Assembly: GCA_034440635.1 (NCBI GenBank)
Contig: JAOTON010000315.1
Coordinates: 613,501-677,500 of the forward strand
From: Lepas anatifera
Taxonomy: Eukaryota; Arthropoda; Thecostraca; Lepadidae
Direction of reading: 5' to 3'
Length of the DNA: 64,000 bases
A program made the position numbers and the translations under genes. The notes under the pieces are model-generated. The model was given only the letters and a program-made list of their open reading frames with translations, was not told the DNA's origin and ran no database searches. Shown here one piece after another: positions 36,418 to 47,757 of the stretch; the stretch's first letter is position 1, and every line of letters starts with the position of its first letter.

Positions 36418-37305
36418 TAGTGTGGTGGTATTTTTTCCCGACTCACTGCGTGTCAGCGCCGTAGTGTTATTGAAAATCATTTGTTTCGTGTAATTAGCTT
36501 TTAGCGGCATTAGACCGTCATTAGCGATATAATGCTCTAGCGCTGGCTGCGTCTTTTTGTCGCTGCGCAAGGTCCTTTGCCTCTGGGTGTAGGTCGGGTT
36601 TAATGTGACCGCCGTCTTCAATCTGAATATTACTCTGAAACTTTTGTGGTCGTTGCAGTATATGTGTGGCAATCTTCAAGACCTCAGTTTATTATTTGGT
36701 TGTTGCTATACTGTGGTGGAAGATTGACAATGTTTAATTCTATCCTGATGCCGATGTAGTGGTATTTTTGCATGATCGCCTGCGTGCTTGCGCTGTTGTG
36801 CTATTACTTTGTTTCGTGAAGGGCCACTTATTAGTGACATAATGATCCAGTGCTGTCTGCGTATTAGCTTCGCTGTGTAAGGTCCTTGGCCTCTGGGCAG
36901 TGGCGGATCCAGGGCTTCATTTTGGGGAGGGGGGAGGGACTCTCACGCGACTGCCTCGGATCAGCCTCCGTTAAAACATTTACTATAGAAGTTCTAACAT
37001 TTCGAGGGGGAGGGTTTGAGTCCCCTCATACCCATACGTGTGTGTATTTCACAAACAAACGAACATGCATAACCACAGTGCAGGCCAAATTCGTGCAAAA
37101 GCGTCAGGGTGCATAAACCGAGGCACCTTTCGGGGGAGCAGCATTTAGAAATATATTAGCGCCGCCCGTCAGTCCACCCCCTTGTATCCGCCACTGCCTC
37201 TAGGTGCAGGTCGGATTCAACGTAACCGCAGTCTTCTGTTTTCAACACGGTGTAATATATATCTGGGTAATTTTGTGGTCGTTGCAGTATGTGTGTGGCA
37301 ACGTG
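36418..37305. repeat. diverged tandem segmental duplication, one copy with a MITE
   Basis: 36418-36672 and 36753-37305 share TTTGTTTCGTG, CGCAAGGTCC/GTAAGGTCC, CCTCTGGG, and TTTTGTGGTCGTTGCAGTAT. The second copy is split by the MITE at 36898-37196. The first copy preserves the empty target site. Confidence 0.85.
36898..37196. mobile_element. hAT-type MITE with empty-site control
   Basis: Starts CAGTGGCGGATCCAGGGC and ends TTGTATCCGCCACTG. The flanks are CCTCTGGG and CCTCTAGG. The paralogous uninterrupted site at about 36580 has a single CCTCTGGG, proving an 8-bp target duplication. Confidence 0.95.
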
Positions 37306-39926
37306 CGTTATTTTTGTAATGCGCTGGACCAGCAGCAGATTGGCAGCTCCAAATTGCATGGGTTTGGCCGCCGTGTTGTTCTTATCTCGGATGTGACGCC
37401 CCGGCGGCCCGGTAGACGGCGAAAACGCGAGACAATGCACGCTCGGGCGGGTCGTGAGAACTCGGTTCCCGCCTCATGGAAAAGGCCAGGGTAGAAAGGT
37501 TTGGTAACCGATGTTTAAGCGTACTGGGCGAAAGCGCGATTGTTCCCGATTGCGGTGTTGTTTTCGGAGCGGTACGACGGACTTTAACGAGAGTGGAGCA
37601 CGGAAAACGTGCAACTTGGTGAATACTTCAAGCTCCGAAAGTTGCTGGAGGAATGAATGTAGAAAACATGAAGTGTAAAATGAGTTTTTGACATCTTTAT
37701 AACAGTATTACTGTATAAATGAACAGGTTCACATGCTTCATTGGTGACTTCCCGTCGCAATACCAGGACTTGGCTTCTTGTTTGTTTCTTACTGGAAGCT
37801 GGAAGCTTGTCCCGGTTATTGATAGCGGAGTACAACATACATAACTCGAGTACGTTTGAAGAGGTGGTTTTCGCTTTCATTAGAGTGAAGCAGATCAGGC
37901 GGTGGCCTGTGCTAGGATCTGGATGGTCGATATGTGATCGGGATGTCGCGAATTAAATATAATTCACGAATTCTCTCTGCCTAACTTTGTACTCTCACGT
38001 TATAACTCGATTTCTAGGTATTGTTCTCCGATGCTTACAAGTAGGACTTTAGGGTTGTAAAGTATTCGGGAAACGGAGACTGCACCGTGGCTCTGACTTA
38101 GCCGGGAAGCCCGATACTGGACCTCTAGAAAGGACGAATACTTGCTTTTTGTGATCAGCACGTACCGTTTCACCGGACTAACGTGTGCCTGTTGTAGGTG
38201 TTCGCTTTACCAGCGTTATTTTTTCCGAACGCTCGGTTTTCATCGCCACCAGAAATCCGCTTAAAACCCGTCACCTGGCTCTCCTGTAACGCCAAGGTTA
38301 AATCCTCGATAACCTCTGCTACGGAACAGTTACACAAGCTTCACCAGCTGGCAATGTCCGGCGCTCCGGTGCCGGTGGCCGTATCCGGAGGAATAGACAG
38401 GGCTACTGAAGCATTTTTAACGTGTTTCTGGAGTGATTACTGCAGCACCCATGTTGTGGCTTAAAATGCAGATGAAATCTGTAAATATTAGCGACAAGAA
38501 TGCTAATTATGTTCCATATTTCTATGAGAGTTGGAGTTCTCACTGTGCAGCTGTCCTGTGCTGCCTTAACGGTGGGGCTCGGCTCAGTTTTCAACAAGGG
38601 CGAATTCAGGACCATTCCTATAGAGAGGGGGGAGGGGGGGTAACTGGCGACAAGGACACAGTTTTCTGGGTCGAAGGAGGGCGTGGGGTATGGACTCAAA
38701 CAGGGCATATTTTCTTGTAAATTGAATCATCGTACGTGTTTCAACAACAACGTACAATTGATTTCTGTATGGCCGGATAGGCCAGTTTAGTTGTAACGTT
38801 ATGCGCGTCACTCAGTGACTCGGTGTGAGCCTTCTCCCAGACAGGAAATTGGAATGTTATTCAGAGTGGAGCTGCAAATTACCTACGCCTCCGGCGCGGG
38901 GACGCTCGGAGACAGTGAAAGAGCGACCTCCCCTGTTCTCCAGCATCAAATGGTGCCACTGCCTCCACGCCCTTCAGGTTTTCCTCCGCCGGGGACAGGC
39001 TCGGTGGTTTCCCATTTTTCGGTGTTTCTCAGAATTGGTTTTGCGCTATGGTATACGGTGTAAAACTGTTGGAAAGTGTGGTCAGTGCGTGTAAAACTCA
39101 AAAGTTTCAATATTGTGAGTTAATCAAAACCTTATAAAAATCCCGTCTTCAATGTTTAGGGATTAATTTCCATAAAGATTGTTCTTATTTTGATAATTTT
39201 GATGTGTTCATACACGCTAGAAGAATTGAACCCTGCTAGAAAGGTTCACTTGAAATTTAGAGGACAATTAAGCAAGAATAGCACAGAAGTGGGTGAAAAT
39301 GGAGCGTGCTCGGGTTTGGCCCTCCACCCCGTACCCTGGGATTTGGGACACTCGGTCGGACAAGTATTTTGAGTCCTTCACTGAAGACCGTTCTGACATG
39401 GTGAGTAGTTTTATAGTGCAGAGCAGGAAGACAGTCCCTCCGTTAAAGCAAACAATAGGGCCCTTTCGACCGTCGAGATGGAGATGTGCTCCTTGGGGCC
39501 TTCTACAAGGAGGAAGACCAAGCAGCCCGTTCCATCGTAAATCCACTATAAAGTCCTGAGGAAAAAGCACTGAATCGTTCCCGAGTTTGTTTGACTTTCT
39601 GCCGGGCGAGATGGTGTTATTCAAAAGAAAGATAACCGGACAATAAGGACAATTATTGTCATGGGCTGATTCAGGGTCCACTCCTAGCAGGTTTATCCCC
39701 AAAGTGCTAAAGTGGTGGGTATTTTGGCTTGATTTTGGTGAATTTACCATATAATTAAAACTCCTTTTCCCAATTTTTGTCCGCATGCCCCGGCCCCTCA
39801 AACGGTTGGCTCGTACCCGCCTCTGGCCAGGATTTCAGTTGCCTCTCCTTCCTCACCAGTGGTGGTAAGACACAGACCATGCAGTGGCTGGGGCCGACTT
39901 CCACCAGATTCGACCATGTCCATACA
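37306..39926 (+). other. intron, no convincing exon
   Basis: Several open frames exist (for example 38198-38464), but none has matching acceptor, donor and phase. A MITE-like fragment near 38590-38640 is too diverged to delimit. Confidence 0.4.
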
Positions 39927-40228
39927 CAGGGGCGGACGCAGACCCGAGTTTTGGGGGAAAGCCATGTCTGCCTCTTCGCCTGGGGGGTGGGAGGTGGGAT
40001 GTGCAATGTGGGTGCTCTGCAGACCTAGTACAAGCTACCTCTCCAAGTACATGATGGCTCTCTCCTGGGGGGTGGGAGCGAAAATTTGTTTGATCTACAG
40101 ACCTAGTGTAAACACCTTTTTCTAAAAAAATGTGTAGCGTTTGGCGGGGCAACATATATTAACTCCCCTCTTCCAGCGCTTTGGGGGTCCATAGCCGGAA
40201 TGCCCCCCTCCCCCTGCGTCCGCCGATA
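39927..40228. mobile_element. hAT-type MITE copy, GGACGCAG subfamily
   Basis: Begins CAGGGGCGGACGCAGACC and ends CCCTGCGTCCGCCGATA. Flanking octamers TCCATACA and TCGATACA match at 7 of 8. Related to 60697-61025, with the shared phrase GTACATGATGGCTCTC or its equivalent. Confidence 0.8.
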
Positions 40229-41529
40229 TCGATACACGTGTAGTAAAGTGTCGTAAAGAGTCGAACATCAGTGAACACCAGACGGAGAGCGGGCTTCCGT
40301 CTGTGCTTTATGCCCTTCCTGCCGAATTACCAGTGACATTGAACTTGTGAGGACATCCGGCGTATCCGTCATGGTGCTCTGTTTTGTTACCGAGACCAAT
40401 GGAGACTTCTCGAGACTTCCCGAGATCTGTACTCCGCTAAAATGGCGATCTGTTTCACTGAAGGTTGGTCTGAACAATCCTATTTGTTAGGGTATAGCTT
40501 TTTCTACGTGATCGCCCGTTCTAAACCAACAGTCTTTAAGTTGTGTGATCGATGCGGCGTTAAACTTACGTAAGTTTCAGTGGAGTTCTTTGATGTTGGC
40601 GGTTTGTAAATGGGCATTTTGTCCACCTCTGTACAATCCTTACAGTGCACTATCCACCTTAATAGCGGGGGATTTCACACTCGGTGAGTCTCGGACTAAG
40701 TGCTCACCAGTCGGCCTCGAGAGGGTCGCACATGTCCTTTACGGGCTGGTGCCTAGTCACGCTGCTGTGGACTAAACACCTGTGAGAACGCTGCCGCCGC
40801 CGCTGACATCTGTCGGCCGGTAATGGAACTGGGTCGGGACGATGCGTCGGCCCGTTTAGAAAAGGGCTGCGGGCGTAGTGTCTGAAATGATCGGGAGTGT
40901 GTTATAGACCGGAGGGAAACTGAAATGAATAGTCGATGGAGATGAACGATGGGGATGAAGCTTTTGCGATTTAACTGTCTTGTGTGATATTTCTCGTCAA
41001 GCGCTTTCCTCGAATTCTTCATCCGAGTGAGGATATTTTAGGAATAACGAGACTCTTATGAATATTATATGTATGAAATTTTATCAGTGAAAATATGGGA
41101 TATTACATGGTGAGAAAGGCCGCGTTGTCTGCTGCGTTTTTCATGATCCAGTATTGAACGGGAGCCAGAGCAAGAGCCTGAGTATCGATAGAGGCTCATC
41201 AGTGACGTATTTAGGTGACGAAATGGGTCACATTTCCTTCTCCCGTATGACGTCACATGTAACTTTGTCAATTTTGCAGTGCCCCCTCCCCCCGAAAATT
41301 AGCTAAAACACTGTACACGAATTCCCCCAACACACTTAAAGCTAAAGAAAACCTTCACCCCAGAGTTATTTTGGCATGATTTCCTAGTCATACCAGAAAT
41401 CGTAATCAGTGTAATGTGTCTGCCCGTGATGAATGTTGGGTGGTGCGCCGGAGTCAACACGACAGTTTTCTCCTCGTTGGTGTCACTCTCGCGGCACGTA
41501 CGCCCACTTCCTGAACAACACCAGCCGGG

Positions 41530-41682
41530 GTGTGGTGGTGGTGTGGTCAGCACGCTCGCTTTCCATGCGGTGGACCCGGGTTCAAGGCCAGGCAGGTTCA
41601 CTTAGCTAAGAGCAATCTGGCTCCCGGGAAACCATTCCAACTGGGAAAGAAATGGCGATGCTCAAAAAGAACTACCCCTAAC
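41530..41682 (+). mobile_element. tRNA-derived SINE
   Basis: A-box-like GTGGTCAGCACGCTCGC and B box CGGGTTCAAGGCC come first, then the SINE body AACCATTCCAACTGGGAAAG and GAAATGGCGATGC. 40229-41529 holds no other supported feature. Confidence 0.65.
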
Positions 41683-42166
41683 GCATGATGTAGCTGTGGC
41701 AGTCGCCGTACTGTACAACATGTTCTATATTAGGCAGATAGTTGTGACCATTTGACACGGAATAGACGTCGATTCTTCCCCCGGTTTCCCTGAGGCGATG
41801 TTAGGCAGCGACGCTGCCAAAGACTTCGGGTAAGTTCTATCATACTTGAGAGAAGTAAAATTTAGTCTGCAGCCCGATGCTAGCTTTTAAGACCTGACAC
41901 CCTTTGCTATGTGTGTTTGCTGTGTGTTTCCTGCTAATTAGACTGCTCTAGAAATATGTTGATCTGATAACGTCGCGCACTTTATGGCTTATATCAGCTG
42001 ATGTGCCCTCAACCCCAGTGCTACTGCCTCTCGTTCTCGCTCACCGTCGAATTGCTCTGCTGGTCAACCCGGAGCGTGCGGCCGGAGACCGTACCGCGTG
42101 CGTGTTGAATTTGGGCGCCATCTAACCCAGCCCATGCAGGGGGACTGTCACGCCAGTCACGCTCGG

Positions 42167-42368
42167 CAGGGGCGGATCCAGGGAGGATGGACGATGGGGC
42201 AGGTGCCCCCTCCTCCCTGATCGGGTACTCGGCTCCCCATAATGAGCCCTGGTGCTCTCTTAAATGTTTTCCCAACCGCCCCCCAAGATGGGTGACGCCC
42301 CCTGATCCAAATAACGTCTTTTGGGGAGTTCCCCACCTCCCCCATCAGAAATCCTGGATCCGCCACTG
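42167..42368. mobile_element. hAT-type MITE copy
   Basis: Begins CAGGGGCGGATCCAGGG and ends CTGGATCCGCCACTG. Flanks ACGCTCGG and ACGCTCGT match at 7 of 8. Confidence 0.9.
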
Positions 42369-42647
42369 ACGCTCGTGCCAAAAACGCGGCTGACCGGGCT
42401 GGAGGGGCGTGCGCCTCTGGATAGATATAGTGTGGGCTGCGCATGTTCCAGGCGTGACGTGATACTGGTCTATCTGGTTTTTGAAACATGAAACGTCCGC
42501 GTGGGAGAGAACCGGTTTAGGTTTTGAGCTGTTTAGCGTGCTTCTGTGCCAGCATAACGAACGTCTGCAGGGATTCTCAGGACTCGTGTAAAACCGAGTG
42601 GCATCGCCTCAAACGTCCACCCATCTTCTTTATACTCCGTTACCCGG

Positions 42648-43045
42648 TTCCGGATCTATCCGGTAGGTTGAGGAGGTGGCAAACCCAAGTCGGAAAGCCC
42701 AAAAACGGCACGCGGTGAAAGACTTAGTCATAATTTAATGAGACGGTAGGTTTGGAGGGAAGAAAACCCAAGCCGGAAAGAAAAAAGTCACGGGGTGAAA
42801 GACGTCGCCACAAGATGCCTGTTTTTGCTATCAAGAGCACCAATGTCTAATATTTGCACTGAAGTTGACTAATTCTGTTTGAAGTTGACTGGTTTAGTAA
42901 AAGCACTAAAACCTTGCTGGTAAACTTAAAAAGAGCCGGAACAAAAAGGAGGCCGACAGATTTTGTAGGGAGCAAAACAGCTTTATCCCGAGATTTTTCG
43001 TCGGGGGTGGAGAATGCCTTTTGCCCCTCCCTGGATCCGCCGCTG
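42648..43045. mobile_element. long-subfamily MITE copy
   Basis: The right end CCTCCCTGGATCCGCCGCTG is clear. The interior is homologous to 59971-60426 (GTTTGAAGTTGACTGGTT, AAAAAGAGCCGG, GGGGTGAAAGAC). The left end is diverged. Confidence 0.65.
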
Positions 43046-43132
43046 CCGTTATTGCACTACAGACAGAACTGTGTTACGCCCGTTGCTCTAAGCTGTTGTC
43101 GCGCCTGTAAGGACCGAACTGTCGAAGCATTA

Positions 43133-43974
43133 ACACGCGCATTGACGGGGGGCGGGTACCCGCCCCCCCTCGGGTTTTTCGGAGACAGCAGAAAAACGGC
43201 GGCGCGTAGCGCCGCCGTACTTGGTATACCTTTTCCCTCATCATTTTTACAACTTCTGTGAAAATTTTAAGGTTAGGTCATCTCAGGTCAAGTCACCAGT
43301 ACAGGTCAAGTGACCCGACCTCAAAAAAAGTTTAAGATAGCATAAGTCGGAGCAGGGTGAACTTATACGATTGAAACTCACATCACACAATGGCCCCACC
43401 GAGTTCTCTAAAATATGTTCCGGTATTTTTGATATCGATGACCTAAGGTCAGGTACGAGGCATGACCTCTCCATTGGAAATACATGGGAAAAATGGTTTT
43501 TACGGAATAAATCAGTAACGGATGGTGATAGAGCATTTATTTTAGCTGCATTAGACTCGCCTGGGCTTTGCGGTTTTAATGATATGCATTTTATATAATT
43601 TGACCCTGACCTGACCTCAGGTCAGGTCAAATCCTTGATTTGACCTAGCAAGGTCAAATTATATATCATTCGATTCGGCTTGCTAAGAGGATTCATATAG
43701 TTCAAGTAGTTTTGCTCTATCTTTACTTGTTCAGATTTCATGGCCGAAAAACTGAATTTACATGTTATCCCTAGGACGGGCATGTTTTGACCTCTCGTGA
43801 CCTGAAATGTGACCTAACAAAAAAATGGTTCAAATGTTTTCGATGGAGAAGTGGATGGGCAGCCCAACGCCGTTTACCGTTTTTCGCTACCTACCGTGGT
43901 TCTCGAGATTTTAGGGGCGGGTACCCGCCCCCCGTCAATGCGAAGGTGGCTCAGACCCCCGTCAATGCGCGTGT
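43133..43974. mobile_element. AGGTCA-rich TIR element, copy 1
   Basis: Terminal inverted repeat ACACGCGCATTGACGGGG, flanked by TA on both sides. Just inside both ends lies the palindrome GGGCGGGTACCCGCCC. At the left end a second palindrome follows, CGGCGGCGCGTAGCGCCGCCG written as two 10-base halves around one base. The 540-bp interior has 15 AGGTCA/TGACCT half-sites. There is no transposase frame, so it is non-autonomous. It is nearly identical to 61378-62221. Confidence 0.9.
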
Positions 43975-44038
43975 TAAAATCGACCGGCTCCTACCCCTGC
44001 AGCAGGCGCCGGCACCCCGCGCTCTGATCCCTCCGGCA

Positions 44039-44185
44039 CAGGGGCGGATCCAGGACAACACTCGGAGGGGAGGGTCCACGAGCCTCTCCCGTCATTGCTT
44101 CGGGACAGTCTCCGGCTGTGCATTGATTATGGGCACTGTCTTTCGGGGGGAGGGTGGGCCAAAGCCACCCTTGTATCCGCCTCTG
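44039..44185. mobile_element. hAT-type MITE copy
   Basis: Begins CAGGGGCGGATCCAGGAC and ends TTGTATCCGCCTCTG. Flanks CTCCGGCA and CACCGGCA match at 7 of 8. Confidence 0.85.
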
Positions 44186-44561
44186 CACCGGCACCCCCTT
44201 GCTTTGGGAAGGGGGCGAGAGAAGTGGTGCGGGTGGGGCCAACAACGTTGCAGGGGAATTGGCACATTGCGCATGAATCCGCCTATGCACCACTCTGCGT
44301 AACGTCTACACATTGTGTGGCTGTTGTAATGCATATGCTGGATGTACTGTATTACCGGGGGGCAATGCGTTCCGTCGGTTTTTATCCGTATATACAGAAC
44401 GCATGCTGATTTCCTAAGTTGTCTTTCCAACTCCTCCATAGGGATGAGGTGTGTTACCAGAAACCAAATTAAGGCGTAACAATCCACGTGAAGAAAACTC
44501 GTTGCCAGTGATGGAACCGTTAATGACGCTGCATGACCCTTAGCTGATATTTCATCTCTGG

Positions 44562-44728
44562 CATGGTCGGATCCAGGAGTGCCGATCGGAGGGGGGCATG
44601 GTCGAAGGGTGCCGTTTTTGGGTGGTAAAACGTATCAAGTGGGTGCCAGTTCCTAGCGGGTGTCGAGGCTCGATCAGGGGAGGGGGCAGCCAAGTCCTCC
44701 CACTCCCCCTCCCTGTGGATCCGCCTAT
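44562..44728. mobile_element. hAT-type MITE copy, diverged
   Basis: CATGGTCGGATCCAGGAG at the left and CCTGTGGATCCGCCTATC at the right. Confidence 0.55.
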
Positions 44729-44745
44729 CATACGCGTCGGAAAAT

Positions 44746-44969
44746 AGGGGCCAGGGGGGCCTGGTCCCCCACTTTTGGCCAAAAATTCCTGATCTCAGTC
44801 AAAATGAGAGAAAACCGGACATTCTTATATCCAGCCGCTGCGGGAGGCAACGAAGAGCCCAAATTCGAACAGTTCTTGGTCCTGACGTTGAAAGTTTTCT
44901 GTCAGCGTCAGGTTGAAGTTTGGCTGGCCCCCCCCACTTTTTGCCGGTGGCGACACTTATGCCGCCTAT
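44746..44969. mobile_element. MITE-like fragment
   Basis: Ends ATAGGGGCCAGGGGGGCC and GGCGACACTTATGCCGCCTAT are weakly inverted. The interior resembles other family members (CCCCCACTTTTTGCC). Borders are uncertain. 44970-45332 has nothing further. Confidence 0.35.
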
Positions 44970-45332
44970 GATAATGGGCTGGGGCGGAATAAGTAAGAAA
45001 CTCCCGTCATATCAACTGCTCAGTACTCGTAATCTTATTGAACGATTTTCCTGCGCCAACGAAAGTATACAGTTGTTTTTTAACATGATGTGAGTCAGGC
45101 TGTGGAGTTAAAGCCTTCAGGATTGTTGTGTACTCAAAATGAAACGTGGCTTCCTTTACACGATTTGTACCCGTAAACTGTTCCATTTCTCTAGCATAAA
45201 TGGGCTGTTTCGCACCCATACCATAATTTCTTCGTCTAAATCATATGTGTGAGACTCCGTCTAGTATTGTTACGTGGGGACAGCCGACGGGTGGCATTCT
45301 CTGATATCGTGTTTTGCTCCTCGGATTACAGT

Positions 45333-45501
45333 CCTATGTCTGTGATTTAACGCGTGCCTTTTGGCGCCATCCAGTCGTCAGCTGTTGGCGCCAACAGTTC
45401 CCGCCATAATCGTATCGTACAGCCCTCTCTCTATGATTTAACACGTGCCTTTTGGCGCCATCGAGTCGTCAGCTGTTAGCGCCAACAGTTCCCGCCATAA
45501 C
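45333..45501. repeat. 91-bp tandem duplication carrying E2F-like sites
   Basis: Two units with GATTTAACRCGTGCC, TTTTGGCGCCATC, AGTCGTCAGCTGTT and CAACAGTTCCCGCCATAA. Each has a TTTTGGCGCCA and a TTCCCGCCA, both close to the E2F consensus. Confidence 0.85.
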
Positions 45502-45832
45502 TACACCGATGTGATGTCTAACCGGGGGTTCCGAAGTAGGCTGTGGTATCTCTGTGTGAAATTGCTGTTGGAATGTGCTTCATATGCTGAGGGGTGCTCA
45601 AATAGAATGGCTATCGATTCGTGAGCCCACTTTTCGTCACTGTCCTTACTGATGCATAAATATTGTATCGTCGCTCACTTTTTGTCACTTATCTCTCGAT
45701 ACAGTTTGACCCTTACCATCGGGCAGAACGCCTTCTCACCCTCCGACCCATTTTCCTATGGTTCCCATCTGTGTCCCCGTATTCCCGCCTATGTTCCTGA
45801 CCGAGTGTCCCATTGTTCCCAGTTGATAAAAT

Positions 45833-46829
45833 ATCGTCATGGGGCTGTGTTTCAGTGTTAGTACTGATGCCCTGTGCCCTGTCTTTCAGTGCTAGTACTG
45901 ATATCCCTGTGCCTTGTGTTTCAGTGTTACTAATGATGCCCTGTCTTTCAGTGCTAGTACTGATGTCCCTGTGCCTTGTGTTTCAGTGTTACTAATGATG
46001 CCCTGTCTTTCAGTGTTAATACTGATGTCCCGTGCCTGTGTTTCAGTGTCGGAACTGATGCTCTGTGCCCTGTCTTCCAGTGCTAGTACTGATGTCCCTG
46101 TGCCTTGTGTTTCAGTGTTACTAATGATGCCCTGTCTTTCAGTGTTAGTACTGATGTCCCTGTGCTTTGTGTTTCAGTGTTACTAATGATGCCCTGTCTT
46201 TCAGTGTTAGTACTGATGCCCCGTACCTGTGTTTCAGTGTTAGTACTGATGCCCTGTGCCCTGTCTTCCATTGCTAGTACTGATGTCCCTGTGCCTTTTG
46301 TTTCAGTGTTACTAATGATGCCCTGTCTTTCAGTGTTAGTACTGATGTCCCTGTGCCTTGTGTTTCAGTGTTAATGATGCCCTGTCTTTCCGTGTTAGTA
46401 CTGATGCCCCGTGCCTGTGTTTCAGTGTCAGAACTGATGCTCTGTGCCCTGTCTTCCAGTGCTAGTACTGATGTCCCTGTGCCTTGTGTTTCAGTGTTAC
46501 TAATGATGCCCTGTCTTTCAGTGCTAGTATTGATGTCCCTGTGCCTTGTGTTTCAGTGTTACTTATGATGCCCTGTCCTTCAGTGTTAGTACTGATGTCC
46601 CTGTGCCTTGTGTTTCAGTGTTACTAATGATGCCCTGTCTTTCAGTGCTAGTATTGATGTCCCTGTGCCTTGTGTTTCAGTGTTACTTATGATGCCCTGT
46701 CCTTCAGTGTTAGTACTGATGTCCCTGTGCCTTGTGTTTCAGTGTTACTAATGATGCCTGTCTTTCAGTGTTAATACTGATGTCCCTGTGCCTTGTGTTT
46801 CAGTGTTACTAATGATGTCTGTCTTTCAG
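45833..46829 (+). repeat. tandem array of complete 3' splice-site modules
   Basis: About 62-bp higher-order units of two monomers. One has TGTGCCTTGTGTTTCAG|TGTTAC. The other has TACTAATGATGCCC followed by TGTCTTTCAG|TGTTAG. I count 29 intact YTYCAG signals. Most are preceded 15-30 bases upstream by a branch-point-like TACTAAT or TACTGAT. The true acceptor of the next exon (TGTCTTTCAG|TGTTTCC) is the last member. Frames through the array are mostly open but the unit is not a multiple of three. Confidence 0.9.
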
Positions 46830-46946
46830 TGTTTCCGGCCAGGTGTCGCGTCTGCAGAGGATGCGACTTCGCAGCAGCACAGACGGAGGCCGGCCCTCCC
46901 CGACCCCGGCACCGGCCCCACCAGACTGCTCAAACCGCCCCGACAG
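46830..46946 (+). CDS. CCSER-like gene, basic linker exon
   Basis: A 117-nt exon, phase 0 to phase 0, with donor CGACAG|GTAAAC. It reads CFRPGVASAEDATSQQ, then HRRRPALPDPGTGPTR and LLKPPRQ, a basic Pro-rich linker before the conserved helical exon. The acceptor is the final copy of the splice-site array. Several in-frame AGs inside the exon (for example after ACTTCG) could act as minor acceptors. No domain is recognised. Confidence comes from phase, donor quality and continuity with the next exon. Confidence 0.7.
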
Positions 46947-47109
46947 GTAAACTGGCCCTCTCGCACACCATAGGAGAACCCGCCTTCCTCGACTTCGCGA
47001 GTGCACTGGCTCTCCCAGGCCCCTAAGTAAGCTTGGGACCCTGACCATACAGCTGAACTGGTCCTGCCTTACCAGTCAGCTAAATTGACCCCGCCGACCC
47101 CATAGATAG

Positions 47110-47757
47110 TTATCCCTTTAACAATGTCTGCGTTTGGCGTTGATTTCTCTTTTACAATGTCCGCGTTCGGGGCAGAGTTCTCTGTGACAATGTCTGCGTT
47201 TGGTGATCTCTCTGTAACTGCGTTCGGGGCAGAGTTTTCTCTGCAACAATATCTGCGTTCGGTGATATTCTCTCTTTGTAACTCAAACAACGTCTGCGTT
47301 CGGGGCAGAGTTCTCTCTGTAACAATGTCTGCGTTCGGTGCAGAGTTATCTGGGTATCGATGTCTGCGTTCTCTCTGTAACAATGTCTGCGTTCGGTGAT
47401 GTGACAACGTCTGCGTTCGGTGCAGAGTTCTCTCAGTATCGATGTCTGCGTTCTCTCTGTAACAATGTCTGCGTTCGGTGATGTAACAACGTCTGCGTTC
47501 GGTGCTGAGTTCTCTCAGTACCGATGTCTGCGTTCTCTCTGTAACAATGTCTGCGTTCGGTGATGTAACAACGTCTGCGTTCGGTGCAGAGTTCTCTCAG
47601 TATCGATGTCTGCGTTCTCTCTGTAACAATGTCTGCGTTCGGTGATGTGACAATGTCTGCGTTCGGGGCAGAGTTCTCTCAGTATCGATGTCTGCGTTCT
47701 CTCTAACAATGTCTGCGTTCGGTGATGTGACGTTTGCGTTCGGGGCAGAGTTCACAG
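47110..47757 (+). repeat. 82-bp minisatellite filling the intron to the acceptor
   Basis: Units contain AACAATGTCTGCGTTCGGTG, GTGCAGAGTTCTCTCAG and TATCGATGTCTGCG. There are four regular copies from about 47382, preceded by scrambled ones. The true acceptor GGGGCAGAGTTCACAG is a variant of the unit's GTGCAGAGTTCTCTCAG. Confidence 0.9.

Noticed and set aside
38198..38464. 88-codon frame with AMSGAPVPVAVSGGIDR
   Set aside because: It looks coding-like, but there is no donor after it and the acceptor does not give the needed phase.
43371..43598. 75-codon frame repeated at 61616-61843
   Set aside because: It is carried by the TIR element, differs little because the copies are young, and has no domain or synonymous bias. 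It does not look like a transposase remnant.
45652..46568. Overlapping frames reading VSVLLMMPCLSVLVLM-like peptides
   Set aside because: They come from the splice-site array; frame changes with each unit and no start context or conservation supports translation.
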